DNA of 32,045 nucleotides. Origin: Thalassovita autumnalis. GTDB lineage: Bacteria; Pseudomonadota; Alphaproteobacteria; Rhodobacterales; Rhodobacteraceae. The stretch is taken from positions 1-32,045 of the forward strand of contig NZ_CYSB01000048.1 in assembly GCF_001458255.1 (NCBI RefSeq). Reading direction: 5' to 3'. Both the position numbers and the translations under genes were made by a program. The notes under the pieces were generated by a model. That model saw only the letters and a program-made list of their open reading frames with translations. It searched no databases and was not told the DNA's origin. Shown here one piece after another: positions 15,101 to 22,839 of this stretch (position 1 is the stretch's first letter; every line of letters begins with the position of its first letter).

Positions 15101-17532
15101 CGGCGCAAAATGGGATCATAAAGCCCGGCTCCTTTGTCGGTGATCACCAACAACCGCCCGTCAGCCAAGCGCCGCGTATCCAAAGGCGCACCCGCGGGGG
15201 CGGCGGCGGACAAGAATTTGCACTCTAGATCGCTGTTCACCCCTACGACGTAATTTGAGCCATTCGACCGAGCCGCCATATAACCGAATTCGCCAGACGC
15301 GGCCCATGCGGATTTTACGGTCTCGCCATTTTGCGAAACTTTTCGATCGTTTAGAAACAAAGAGCCGCCCGACAACCACAAAGGCCGCCCATTTACCGAG
15401 ATGAGACGCACGTCGCCACGCCCGCCCGTCAGTGCTGGATAAAACCTGCTTCTATCCAAATAATAGGGCTGAACTTTGCCATCCCCTGCCAACCATAAAA
15501 TATTGCCATTGACGTTGGAATCAGACACATTGGACAGCCCAATTGAGGCATCTATGTTGCTGCCGATTTGATATTGCCAACCATCACTAACGGAGGGCGC
15601 TGAAACGGTGCCATTTGGCGACATGACCACAAGGTTTTCATAGCCTGCCCCTCTTGCGCCCAAATCGGCAATGCCATCTGACGGCCCAGAAATCGGTGCG
15701 CTCCATCCGCGATTTTGCAGGAAGTATCGTTGGATCGCCTTGTTGTCGGCAAAAAACAAGCTATCAGAAACTGCCGCCAGATGGGTGGCGTCTGACAATT
15801 GTTGGGACGTCGTACCGAAAATGCTGTGGGGCCGACCCGATTGCGATTTACGAATGATATAGGGTTTGCCGTTTTGCGTCAAAAACGCCACCCCGCCGTT
15901 TTGGGCATAGGTGGATTGAATAGGTTGTTCCACATCCATCTGTTGGGTGAATTGCAGCGTTTTGTTCGGCCAATCACCAACGATTTCAGCCGTGAACGCT
16001 TGGCCTTTCGCTTCGTTTACCAACCAAAGGTTTGGAGCTGAGACTACCAGTTTACCGGCGTCGCCGCCCTTCCATTTGGGCCAACCATTGGGGTCAAAGC
16101 TATAGCGGCGGGTCGTTGGGTTATGCAGAAGGCTGCCTTGAGGCCCTGCAAAAATAAGCGTATTATTCCAAAACGTGGCCGCGGTAAAACGCACCCCTGA
16201 CGGTGCGCCTAAATCGACAGGTCGGACAAGTTTCGGAGCTTCTCCGGCAAGATCAAACAATTTACCATCGCGGTCTAAAACCAAAATTTGTCCTGTTGCG
16301 GTCGGCTGTATTTGGGTGGCCTTTGACGTGAGTTGCTTGCGTTCAAAAAAAATCCCGTTCGACAGCTTGGCAAAGTCGGTCCCCGCCGCCAAATAGATGG
16401 TGTTGCCATCAGATGCCGCATGAAACGCGTCTACAGGCGTTTGCAACAGCGTTATCCAAACGCGTGTTTGGATGTCATATCGGTGAACACCAGCCCGCCC
16501 CAAGACGACGGGCGACCCTTTTTGCAATGAGGCGTGAAACACGGTCAGATCGGACAGGTTTTCGTCCGTCGCGATCCCTCCTGCGAGCAAAGACAGCTCT
16601 CCAGACCGAGTGGTCTTGGACACCGTCAGGCAATTGCTTCCAGTCTTGCATCCGCCCGTCTGAAGCACCATCACTTGGCCGTCTGGTGTTCGATCAATAT
16701 CTAATACATTGCCACCAGTTTGGTTCGCCGCGCGCTCAATCTGCCGATTTTCTGGCGTGAAGGTCAAAACGCCATCAGGGCTGGCCAACCAAAAACGTTG
16801 ATGGGCAAACACAATTTGAGATGCCTCAAAGACAGACAGGTTGCGGGCAAGCTTTTGCCACTCTCCCTTGGACTGATCAAACAGACCAAGCCCCTGGTCC
16901 CCCGCAGAGGCAAGAACCCAGCGACCATCTTGGGAAACGCCCCATGCTGTTAGGTCGTCTTGCTCAACCAACTCGCCGTTCAAACCGGTCCACCCATTGT
17001 CATCCAACAGCTTGGTCCAACGGCTCCGTTTAAGCACGGCAAGCCCGCCTTTGTCGCTTCGTAAGAACGCACGATTTGCTTGGGAACAGTCCCCGTCCAG
17101 AGGGCTGTTACACTCTGCAGTTAGGGATGTCGGCCCAGAGGCAAAGCCCAAATCTTGCAGCCCATGATTATCCTTTAGGACCAAATCACGGGCGACATCA
17201 TAGGATTGCACAACCCCGTTTTCCCTGACCCAAACAGCGTCCCCGCCAATCATCGTCGCATCTACGATGGGCGATGTTTCCGAGCGGTAATCGGTCAATA
17301 TGCGCCGGTCTTCCACTTCGGAGACGATCGGGGGATCGAAAAAGCCGCGCGTCTCTTCGATATTGCCGAAACCCCAAGCCGCCGCCAGACCGCCACCAAT
17401 GATTGTGGCGAGAAAGAGCAACAGACCAATATCAATTCGGCCTGTCGGAGGCACCTTGGCAAAGCGGGTTTTGCGGCCACGCTCCCAGATACTTTCTGCC
17501 AAGACTTTTATCGAAGACGTTCTTTTAGACAT
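9136..17532 (-). CDS. Giant membrane-anchored propeller-like protein with peptidoglycan-binding C-terminus (2798 aa)
   Basis: A basic N-terminus and one membrane helix (about residues 35-55, LLLFLATIIGGGLAAAWGFG) predict a cytoplasmic start and a huge periplasmic part. Repeated blade-like motifs occur: GLGLFDQSKGEW near 211, GVHRYDIQTRVW near 347, GAGLYDPILRRW near 800 and ALHHYNITTRNW near 936. They resemble Reg_prop/beta-propeller strands of the form 'G-h-x-x-Y/F-D-x-x-x-x-x-W', so several propellers are likely; number not determined. Paired cysteines (CNSPLDGDC, CKTGSNC, CAEFTSARTAPTGC) suit an oxidising compartment. A Pro/Gln-rich linker (about 2630-2720) leads to a peptidoglycan_binding_1 domain (about 2738-2798, VRDIQSALNRKGF...GSIDGLWG). 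It probably tethers or senses the cell wall. ATG 17532 lacks a strong ribosome site and lies 12 bases after the previous stop, so coupling is likely. Confidence 0.85.
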   Translation of the reverse strand: MSKRTSSIKVLAESIWERGRKTRFAKVPPTGRIDIGLLLFLATIIGGGLAAAWGFGNIEETRGFFDPPIVSEVEDRRILTDYRSETSPIVDATMIGGDAVWVRENGVVQSYDVARDLVLKDNHGLQDLGFASGPTSLTAECNSPLDGDCSQANRAFLRSDKGGLAVLKRSRWTKLLDDNGWTGLNGELVEQDDLTAWGVSQDGRWVLASAGDQGLGLFDQSKGEWQKLARNLSVFEASQIVFAHQRFWLASPDGVLTFTPENRQIERAANQTGGNVLDIDRTPDGQVMVLQTGGCKTGSNCLTVSKTTRSGELSLLAGGIATDENLSDLTVFHASLQKGSPVVLGRAGVHRYDIQTRVWITLLQTPVDAFHAASDGNTIYLAAGTDFAKLSNGIFFERKQLTSKATQIQPTATGQILVLDRDGKLFDLAGEAPKLVRPVDLGAPSGVRFTAATFWNNTLIFAGPQGSLLHNPTTRRYSFDPNGWPKWKGGDAGKLVVSAPNLWLVNEAKGQAFTAEIVGDWPNKTLQFTQQMDVEQPIQSTYAQNGGVAFLTQNGKPYIIRKSQSGRPHSIFGTTSQQLSDATHLAAVSDSLFFADNKAIQRYFLQNRGWSAPISGPSDGIADLGARGAGYENLVVMSPNGTVSAPSVSDGWQYQIGSNIDASIGLSNVSDSNVNGNILWLAGDGKVQPYYLDRSRFYPALTGGRGDVRLISVNGRPLWLSGGSLFLNDRKVSQNGETVKSAWAASGEFGYMAARSNGSNYVVGVNSDLECKFLSAAAPAGAPLDTRRLADGRLLVITDKGAGLYDPILRRWLKVTGIKPQRSSYLEVVRGHLLHVVPDGSAKRFQSVLVEKIGDSQSCSDAAVEIDWDIDEPNVDVSVDVKSGAVHLLNSKNGTVGEWQNGTIQALLPQANSSDATSSFKRVYKVNNGFTFLSETALHHYNITTRNWSRQKFVGLSIKIKELDLFVSAGEPAAVTLWDTSGAIWGADVGSGELRFSKKRLPPAPQISQPSAQISDFAQSNDQTAILGRNSIEFYSGRTFRDRKIVSFSTDTSGKTLVSIGGFGGNALISGPLQQPNTINFLPQQDKIFSGSLNSTSFAYTPENDQWWLADRAHLWRLDAQLKLYKCAFTIGGSSKTHCTQVLGNPHSLERDDVIAAEEINDKWIYQSGDGLWLLDDENRNPQRLLDPEVTNSGVLFRHSNAVLFWDRQARNLYQFEAQQSRMRLMQNDVLDVANRSDKLVLTLPNGASAWRSAVIANATQLSAVTFSKDIGTEGSAGFYGLSPQGRIFRNGKEEPNSGLLRLPSSTVAIANGPAPASLGDRNIQGWWAQDQDGTIGFYWDRACVKGDLPQVDYFDAPLRHVLAEETLRCQGAMSFDLGWSDQHRLLSVEAGRDRIEFTTTAGRFAMNPDGNFTRTGDFAGRVQVSLTAKGNFTKLISRFEGKGYVSLPQLREQAGVAAVSVAGLQISFDAPIDPAKQWEAFGNDWLAWDRNSNAIKIDGTPLAPKDAFENGILLPLTKGRGAYRGKDRFAWITASGHWLVDDATRVQVVSIGSQPDVIGLAHDRFLLRSGGLDVVTGAQSNDNDTHTIAAADLTFVEALRGQKVTATLSVGGQSVNAFSSRGFQFDTRQDITQLGTQAFLLTPVGLADAESFATMLPVPRNMSAVEGQNGTMFGKTGTSWAAWDGAQWVRSDPPRWNGIVAQESGRKWHKVSGKLLISPVVASEQWRVDRNGLRFAADTLVALGYSNGEFVTVTGVGTQVARSFSGLASLSDPIVPPNGIRSIDVQTAAPNKEILWAQTANQKLVWNSRAQSWVPPKQGQKPWEYRAPFPANAPISLSFTNGSAAATIVVEANNGTTAPSPFNWRRGGVFPFDKVNGLIVADGQVLLASDFGLRRLTGQGHASGGDVIYSNAPANAPPKAWVSIGRPASTPTVVAAKAQDGSCAEFTSARTAPTGCARNHDLRQRFVIETPFWQWVKSDRKVAGMYLNRNGTELAPVTYSSRDGFAHDRLAARVRCNGVTYEAWQGRDTIATLNGLRPVALDRVSDARELYCQSETHQLGGGQRLAPGVIAVGRDQSVQLSGQSWNSVDHKAVVERSSGLLPWNSARLKMGLKRGQPQLSYFGRDQKWHPLGWSNGTADIDKLTGVTSVSAGQYALSKEGFYPISVGGGYRINPKSFDLFGATTASTGFGECVPFVIEPNDGSVQAVPKLQNGTVTVGCRNGEFFRGSLAGSRDRAAFDVLPENPLNGRVLTSNDRWQFTLSNANKYLGHVVTSFDTEPVSLSAGRYSFDDWTGFATPFAETTEVLTSGSGWWQQSKNDFSLAALSRPVAEIDPTEVISLSSDLVEGKRSLCLTLPSQKQNIFADGQRARAGECRDWLGDDRVWSWYQNDEGASAFGTARNGVTMHRALEDGRFGDLIATGAPLVAASKALEGVLVPTRAGAVELGPNGPIAHYAFDQAVTLTLDQSGAPVFVVGARSYKPYGDADLLCPAVQALPTLLEKRAEIEKITYLPHKRIQVLVITPTERIALTMACDDVVTARPWFLGVERQHTARFMAERSNLQGPEIYLSVVENRLVASDAAEKGVEQRMELSGPMVAQIAAQDADAVLLFSSTKLLRVDLDRAVSDIARAQRSVDLPRGAFAPAPQQAEPQQTQPQQAEPETQATPKIINVRPRLRPQPTVTQPKAPTPPVPSVSNSGTSKAARKDPKFDAPQTEEPDLTMQVSVFTLPSPEIAWTKQQVRDIQSALNRKGFSAGSIDGLWGQNSNSALMSWKEKNGYSPTEGLTVAQFKRLTEVSE

Positions 17533-17544
17533 TGTTTCGAAATT

Positions 17545-18588
17545 CTACAGTTTAAATTTGTTAGAAAAAACTTCGCCGCGGGGACGCATGTTTTCGGACA
17601 GGCCCGCGACAGAAGACAGAAATCCGCCGACGGGTTGGGCCGTGATTGATGTTTCACAAACATAGGCCCAAGTTTCAAAATCGATTAAGCATTCCGCGTG
17701 AAGCATATCGGTATTCCCCGTGAGGCGCGCACGGTTCCATTGGTCGAGCCACACGCCCCAAACAACCGCATCATGTTGGCCTGCGCCCAAAGCCGCACGG
17801 ATCATGTTGGTCGCCATTTGTTGCGGTGTTTGACCTGCACGGCCCAACCTGCCGGCGACTTTGATCATGCGATCAACATCCCAATCAAAGGGCGCAATCA
17901 GGCCTGGCTCATACTCTCGTGCGGCCCAAAGCGTGTCGAGTTTCTGTGCGAGGGTCATCGCTGCAGGATCGTTTTGAACCTTTTGCCAATGGCACAGAGC
18001 CAAAACCTCGATCGGGAGGACCATGTTGTCCTCTCGTATCGCGTCCAAACGGATCAAAAGCGTCACAAACTGACAGGCTTTCAACACCAAAGCAGAACAT
18101 TCTTCGTCTGGGACCTGTTTGATTTTTCGGCGGATTGCTTCGATTTCTTCAAGCGTTACGGCCTCTGCCAAGGTCACAGCCCCCGTGCGCCGCACTCTTG
18201 AATAGCTGGGCAAAAGCAGACCGTGCCAATTCCGAACGATTAGCAAACGCAGCACCCATGTCTGAAAACCACGCACCACGCGCCACGCGCCTAAAAATTC
18301 TAACAAAGCAAGGCCCGAGACCAAAGTCACCGGCAACAGCCAAACCACGCCCCAAGGAAAAATTGCAGTCCAAACGGCACTGTACAATGGCAACCACATC
18401 ACATCATGTATCACATATAGCAAACGCACAGGCCCCGATGGATCAAACCATTGCGACGCCACGGCCCAACACAGCCATGAAAAGGATGACACCAACAGCA
18501 AAACGCTCAGCCATCGCCGTGTCCAATTTCGCGGTCGTCCTGCCTGGGCGATGCCAGCACGAATTAATGAAGAACGTCCCAAATTCAT
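17545..18588 (-). CDS. Unknown multi-pass membrane protein (347 aa)
   Basis: No family recognised. Residues 1-25 are basic (RPRNWTRRW), then hydrophobic segments at about 26-46 (WLSVLLLVSSFSWLCWAV), about 56-75 and 77-100 (FPWGVVWLLPVTLVSGLALLEFLG) give two to three membrane passes. From about residue 100 the protein is soluble and mainly helical (VTLEEIEAIRRKIKQVPDEE, FDWDVDRMIKVAGRLGRAGQ), with many Arg near the last helix suggesting this domain is cytoplasmic if there are three passes. ATG 18588 overlaps the stop of the 189-residue gene (ATGA). Its place between another membrane protein and the giant single-pass protein suggests they form one membrane complex; this is inference. Confidence 0.75.
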   Translation of the reverse strand: MNLGRSSLIRAGIAQAGRPRNWTRRWLSVLLLVSSFSWLCWAVASQWFDPSGPVRLLYVIHDVMWLPLYSAVWTAIFPWGVVWLLPVTLVSGLALLEFLGAWRVVRGFQTWVLRLLIVRNWHGLLLPSYSRVRRTGAVTLAEAVTLEEIEAIRRKIKQVPDEECSALVLKACQFVTLLIRLDAIREDNMVLPIEVLALCHWQKVQNDPAAMTLAQKLDTLWAAREYEPGLIAPFDWDVDRMIKVAGRLGRAGQTPQQMATNMIRAALGAGQHDAVVWGVWLDQWNRARLTGNTDMLHAECLIDFETWAYVCETSITAQPVGGFLSSVAGLSENMRPRGEVFSNKFKL

Positions 18589-19154
18589 GGTGATGTCCCC
18601 CCGTTAACCACACCAGCCCCTGAAGGCGCGGGCGGCACTGGTGCCACGCCCCCCCCAGAAGAGATCGCGGGTGCCGCCGGCGCGACAGATGTGGCCGGCG
18701 GGGCGAGCGTGCCGGATTGGGGTGGCGTAAAGAACGACAACAAACTGTTCCAAATTAGGCTTGGCGTGTCCCAGATCACGTCACGGAAAAAATAGGCAAG
18801 CCCCGCAAGCACCAAGAATGGCACCAAGAAGGGCAACACAGGCCGCAAAAACCGAAATACCAGCAAAAGCGCCCACCAAAGCCTCAGCAAAGTGAGCTTG
18901 AACGATAATTTCACAGAAACCCAAGACATCGCAAAATTGATTTTCCGATAGAGACGGGCCGATTGCTTGTTGATCTTGTTCAACTCGGTATTGCTTTGCA
19001 CCTTTTGGATTAACTGATCGGAAAAGCGATCAACACCCGCCAAGCGCTGTTGAAATTGTTCGGGATCAAAGCTCTCGGCTTCGGCCTCAATATCACGCAA
19101 CAACGCATCATCCAATTGCTGCCCAATGGGGGCTGCGGTCTCTTGAGAGCTCAT
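18585..19154 (-). CDS. Unknown small membrane protein with Pro/Ala/Gly-rich tail (189 aa)
   Basis: The N-terminal 70 residues are acidic and helical (LRDIEAEAESFDPEQFQQRL, then SDQLIQKVQSNTELNKINKQ), of a type that could pair with the coiled-coil protein encoded just upstream. A long hydrophobic region (about residues 88-124, LTLLRLWWALLLVFRFLRPV and LPFLVPFLVLAGLAYFF) gives one or two passes. The final 45 residues are low-complexity Pro, Ala, Gly and Ser, probably an extended arm. No known domain. Both ends overlap neighbouring genes by four bases, so it is made in step with them. Confidence 0.75.
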   Translation of the reverse strand: MSSQETAAPIGQQLDDALLRDIEAEAESFDPEQFQQRLAGVDRFSDQLIQKVQSNTELNKINKQSARLYRKINFAMSWVSVKLSFKLTLLRLWWALLLVFRFLRPVLPFLVPFLVLAGLAYFFRDVIWDTPSLIWNSLLSFFTPPQSGTLAPPATSVAPAAPAISSGGGVAPVPPAPSGAGVVNGGTSP

Positions 19155-21226
19155 CTATAGTCTCTCAATCTCTTGCGTAGAGCGTTCAACGTCTTGGTCT
19201 TGGCTTGCAAGCTAAGTTCAGCTTCTTGGATGGAGGCGCTGCGCATTTCGAATTCGCTCATCAACTGCACCATATTGGCAAATCGGTCCGCTCTCATCGT
19301 TTCGGCCAACTCGGCGGCTTCAAGCTCCGAGGCATTTACATCCTCCATCAGCTCGGCGGTTTTTTGCAAAAACGCTTCGAGTTCGGACACGTGTTCAGTC
19401 GCCTTGCGCAGGTAATCATAGCTTTTGGCAACACGATCCTGCGTCAAAGAGACCTCGGACAGAATTTCAGAAAGAATGCCGTCCATTTGGTCATGGATGC
19501 CCGCCTGAGCCTCTGCCCATTCATCAGAGAGGCCTTCGACCCTTTCTTCCATGCCTTTTTGCAATTGCTCAGCAACTTGACCTTCATACAAATCGTCCGC
19601 CAATGCCGAAAGCGTTTTACGGTCAGCGATCCGTGGCGAGCGCACCGCCATATGGTCATTGATCCAACGAAGACTTAGATGCACCGGCGCAAAGGCGTTG
19701 ACGTCTAACACCTCAACTTCGAGGTGGTCATGCCCAAGGTCAGATTTGGAAAACACAAAGCAAGGACGGCTTTCGGAATTCTCAAGGATCTCAGACGCTT
19801 CGACAAAAAGGTTCCCCAAAACAAGGCCAAGGTTTTCCGACAGGCTGCCGCCAAAGGCGTTGATCGACGGTGAAATTTTTTCTCCGAAAGGGGTGAAAAC
19901 CAAAATGTCGTCTGGGTTTTCCGTCAGGCTCACCGCGCCAAAGGGGTCTAACCAATAACTCATTGGGCGATGATCGTCCGTTTGATGCGCCCAATAATGC
20001 TGGGGCAACAACCCTTCGAAACTGACCTGTGATGGATCATACATAAAGAAATGCGCCGGTTCTTCGCGGCCGGCGGCATGACCGGCGGCATAAGTAAAAC
20101 CGGCGTGACTTTGCAGCTGTGGTGGCATCTTTCGCAACCCATCCACCAAGGCAGGAAGTTGCGCATCGCTGAACCGCAAAAGACGCATCTGCGGCGCGGC
20201 AAACGAGTTGATCAAATCGATTTCAGCCTCAAGCTCTGAAATCGTCTCGCGGATCTCTTCCAAATCGCCTTCATCGCGTTCGGAGTAGGGAACCTGCTCC
20301 AGATTGACTTTGTATCCAACGGGGAACTGCCGCGAGGCTATTGTCGCCTTCAACTGTTCTTTGGCCTCATCAGAGGGGTTTAGTGACACCGACGAGACCG
20401 ATATATCCAGTGGGAAAAAGGTTTGCGCAGCCTCTTCTAGCCCCGCAAACTCGTCGGTTTTCAAGGTGAAAGACGTTTGATAAATGTCGTTGTCAGCGCC
20501 CCAGTACACAACCCAATCTGCGTCATCGGGCACTTTGCCCAACGCTCTCAGACCCGATAGCACCTTGGCGGCGTGCTTTTTCTCTAGATCCCCTAAGCTA
20601 AGGTGATCAGGCAGCCAGATTGTGCCTTGATTGACCTCGGTCCCCGCGAGGACAAACGATCCCTCCGCCCCGCGCGCCCTTAATCCCGACAAGGTTGCGC
20701 CATCAACGTCGTCATCTTTTAGGTGGACCAAAGTCACCTGTTGTTCGGTGCGCGATGTATCAAACGCGGCAAAAGCCGCGTGCCGTGATCGCCTGATCGT
20801 ATCAGCAAGGTTCTTGGCGAGATCATCATGCGACCCAACGAGCACGCACAGTTTTTCCACTGTTTCCGACTCAACAGTTTCGTCGCCCAACAGGTGCAAA
20901 CCAAATGCGCTGATTGCTTCGATGTCGAGAGCGCGAGAGATGTCCATCGGCTCTGCGCGTTTGCGTTTGGGGTCGTAAGTGACAGATAGGGTTTCCGAAA
21001 AGCAATCTGCGATCACTTGTCGCGCGTATAAGACCGCGTCCTTTGGGCCCCCAAGAGCGTCGTCCCAATGCGGCAGCACCAATACAACCTGGTGATCTTC
21101 GGTTACCAAAAACCGAAGGCCCGCGCGCTCAAGCATCATTAAATCGTCAGTTACATGAGCCAGAAAACGCAGAATACCTCTGCCCACGATCGGCGGAGAT
21201 TTGTAGACTTGGGAAAGTTTAGACAT
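19151..21226 (-). CDS. Unknown 691-residue protein with C-terminal coiled coil
   Basis: No recognised family. There is no signal peptide or membrane helix, so it is probably cytoplasmic. Residues 1-560 look like mixed alpha/beta globular sequence (LRFLVTEDHQVVLVLPHWDD, VEKLCVLVGSHDDLAKNLAD, WVVYWGADNDIYQTSFTL), with an acidic helix near 310-340 (RDEGDLEEIRETISELEAEI). From about 560 to the end it is heptad-like and strongly charged (EQLQKGMEERVEGLSDEWAE, EAFLQKTAELMEDVNASELE, ending SLQAKTKTLNALRKRLRDY), predicting a coiled coil of over 100 residues. ATG 21226 has an AGGAG site six bases upstream and overlaps the previous gene by eight bases. Confidence 0.75.
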   Translation of the reverse strand: MSKLSQVYKSPPIVGRGILRFLAHVTDDLMMLERAGLRFLVTEDHQVVLVLPHWDDALGGPKDAVLYARQVIADCFSETLSVTYDPKRKRAEPMDISRALDIEAISAFGLHLLGDETVESETVEKLCVLVGSHDDLAKNLADTIRRSRHAAFAAFDTSRTEQQVTLVHLKDDDVDGATLSGLRARGAEGSFVLAGTEVNQGTIWLPDHLSLGDLEKKHAAKVLSGLRALGKVPDDADWVVYWGADNDIYQTSFTLKTDEFAGLEEAAQTFFPLDISVSSVSLNPSDEAKEQLKATIASRQFPVGYKVNLEQVPYSERDEGDLEEIRETISELEAEIDLINSFAAPQMRLLRFSDAQLPALVDGLRKMPPQLQSHAGFTYAAGHAAGREEPAHFFMYDPSQVSFEGLLPQHYWAHQTDDHRPMSYWLDPFGAVSLTENPDDILVFTPFGEKISPSINAFGGSLSENLGLVLGNLFVEASEILENSESRPCFVFSKSDLGHDHLEVEVLDVNAFAPVHLSLRWINDHMAVRSPRIADRKTLSALADDLYEGQVAEQLQKGMEERVEGLSDEWAEAQAGIHDQMDGILSEILSEVSLTQDRVAKSYDYLRKATEHVSELEAFLQKTAELMEDVNASELEAAELAETMRADRFANMVQLMSEFEMRSASIQEAELSLQAKTKTLNALRKRLRDYR

Positions 21227-22838
21227 TGATCGCTCCTAGAACCGATCTCATGAAAGACCAAGAAACTTGGCCAATCCACTGATTGGTGGTGGCCAGATTA
21301 TCTTCGTCCTCTTCCAATGTGATGGGCTCCATCGGGCTATGTGTGTCAGGCGGGGACACAAAGAACTCGGCCCCGACAAAAAGGTCTTTTGGGAGAATGA
21401 CACCCTGCAACGTGAAGCCCGAAGAAAAGGGAAGTTTAGCCTCTTGGCGGAAATTGCGCTCAAAGGCATTCCAATCGGCCAAGGCCGCCAAGGCCTCTTC
21501 GCTGCCTTCTGGCAATAATACAAAAACAATAACTTTGGCATAATCGGCTGGTGAGGTGGCAGGGTCCGATTTTTTGGGTCCACGTTTGCCCCCGCGCCGC
21601 AAACTGGTGAGTGAGCGATCCGCCAAAAGGGCAGATAAAGAGGTAAATTGGGTGTCTTCAATCGCCTCCATGCGGCGTCCTGCTGACGGAAGTTGATTGA
21701 TGAATTCCGGCAGCAATTGTGTTTCGAAAAACATCTTTTTGCGCATTGCCCCAGACAGTAGAAAAGCATCCACGTTTCTGAGGGATTTCTTCAAACCCTG
21801 AACAGGGATATGCGCGACATTTACGCCCAATTCGGTTGCTTCAGCCCATAGCAAATCACTATTTCCAACCCCTAATTGATTAAGGAGGAACCGAAGTCTA
21901 ATTGACGCATCCGCCCATGCGGCCTTAAGCAAAAACGCACCGTCTCCCAAGGATCTGCTGTCACACAATGTAACCGCCAAAATATCGCGCTTGGGTTGCT
22001 GGAAAGGCGGGCGGTGCCGAACCAAAAGCCCCTCATGGAGTAAGCGATTGGCAAGTAGTTCACTGGGCAGTATCAATTCAGACCCAACCGCATCGGGAAA
22101 ATCTTCGAGTTGCGAAGAAACTCGGATACCTGCAACGCCGCCTTCTTTTGGATGAATGCCTGACCGTTTACGATGCGAGACCGCATTGGGTTTTAGCTTT
22201 CGTTTTGTGACTTCGGCCTCTGGGGGAAGTTCGGGGTCGGTCATTAACATCAGGCGCGCCGCCAAAGGGTCAATATCTGGCAACAGCTTGGCCGCATCAC
22301 GAGAACGGCCAAAGCGTCCTGTGCGTGTTTCGGCAGAATGGCGCGCCGCGCAGTACAGGTTAACCGAAACTTCGGCCCAAAAACCTGCGCCCATGACGTC
22401 CAAGTCATCCATAGCAAGATCCACAAATTCGGTCAAACGAGCGTGATCGATCACGTCATTGAACGCATGGTTTTCTGCCGTCGCATTTCTCAATGCGGCA
22501 AAACCGGGCAAAACTACCGCGCCGCATTTGTCCATCGCATGCCGTAAGATCGGGGCGACAACCGTATCGTGAAACACAGGAACCGCGTCTTTCCAGAACC
22601 GAGAGCCCCCAAATTCGCGCACCATCCCAATAATTTCACCAGCACGTACAAACCCGCGCCCCCAAAAGGGCTGCGTTGCAGGAATGTCCTTTTGCTCAAG
22701 CTCAGACAATGCGACAGCCATGGCATCTGACAAAGCCAGATGGCGTTCAGCGTAAATTCGCTGCAGCTCTTTGGCGCGCTCCGGCAAAGAACTCGGCGCA
22801 GAGAGGCTGTCGTCAATATCGATCTTTATCGGGGGCAT
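21219..22838 (-). CDS. Unknown 539-residue protein, candidate partner of the RavA-like ATPase
   Basis: It follows the RavA-like ATPase gene by one base, the place where ViaA or CoxE-type VWA partners usually lie. The first 230 residues are helical and charged. After a basic linker (VTKRKLKPNAVSHRKRSG), the pattern SELILPSELLANRLLHEGLLVRH...PKRDILAVTLCDSRSLG resembles the 'SEL' lead-in and first strand of VWA domains in MoxR-linked proteins, but the metal motif DxSxS is not intact (DSRSL). A later ADYAKVIVFVLLPEG could be another core strand. I therefore suggest a degenerate VWA fold with low certainty. No membrane segment is visible. A helical linker protein is the alternative. Confidence 0.7.
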   Translation of the reverse strand: MPPIKIDIDDSLSAPSSLPERAKELQRIYAERHLALSDAMAVALSELEQKDIPATQPFWGRGFVRAGEIIGMVREFGGSRFWKDAVPVFHDTVVAPILRHAMDKCGAVVLPGFAALRNATAENHAFNDVIDHARLTEFVDLAMDDLDVMGAGFWAEVSVNLYCAARHSAETRTGRFGRSRDAAKLLPDIDPLAARLMLMTDPELPPEAEVTKRKLKPNAVSHRKRSGIHPKEGGVAGIRVSSQLEDFPDAVGSELILPSELLANRLLHEGLLVRHRPPFQQPKRDILAVTLCDSRSLGDGAFLLKAAWADASIRLRFLLNQLGVGNSDLLWAEATELGVNVAHIPVQGLKKSLRNVDAFLLSGAMRKKMFFETQLLPEFINQLPSAGRRMEAIEDTQFTSLSALLADRSLTSLRRGGKRGPKKSDPATSPADYAKVIVFVLLPEGSEEALAALADWNAFERNFRQEAKLPFSSGFTLQGVILPKDLFVGAEFFVSPPDTHSPMEPITLEEDEDNLATTNQWIGQVSWSFMRSVLGAINV

Positions 22839-22839
22839 G

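Noticed and set aside
9302-17033. Many plus-strand open frames opposite the giant gene, up to about 190 codons
   Set aside because: They lack ribosome sites and recognisable domains and are the complement of a continuous 2798-codon frame with clear membrane and peptidoglycan-binding parts.
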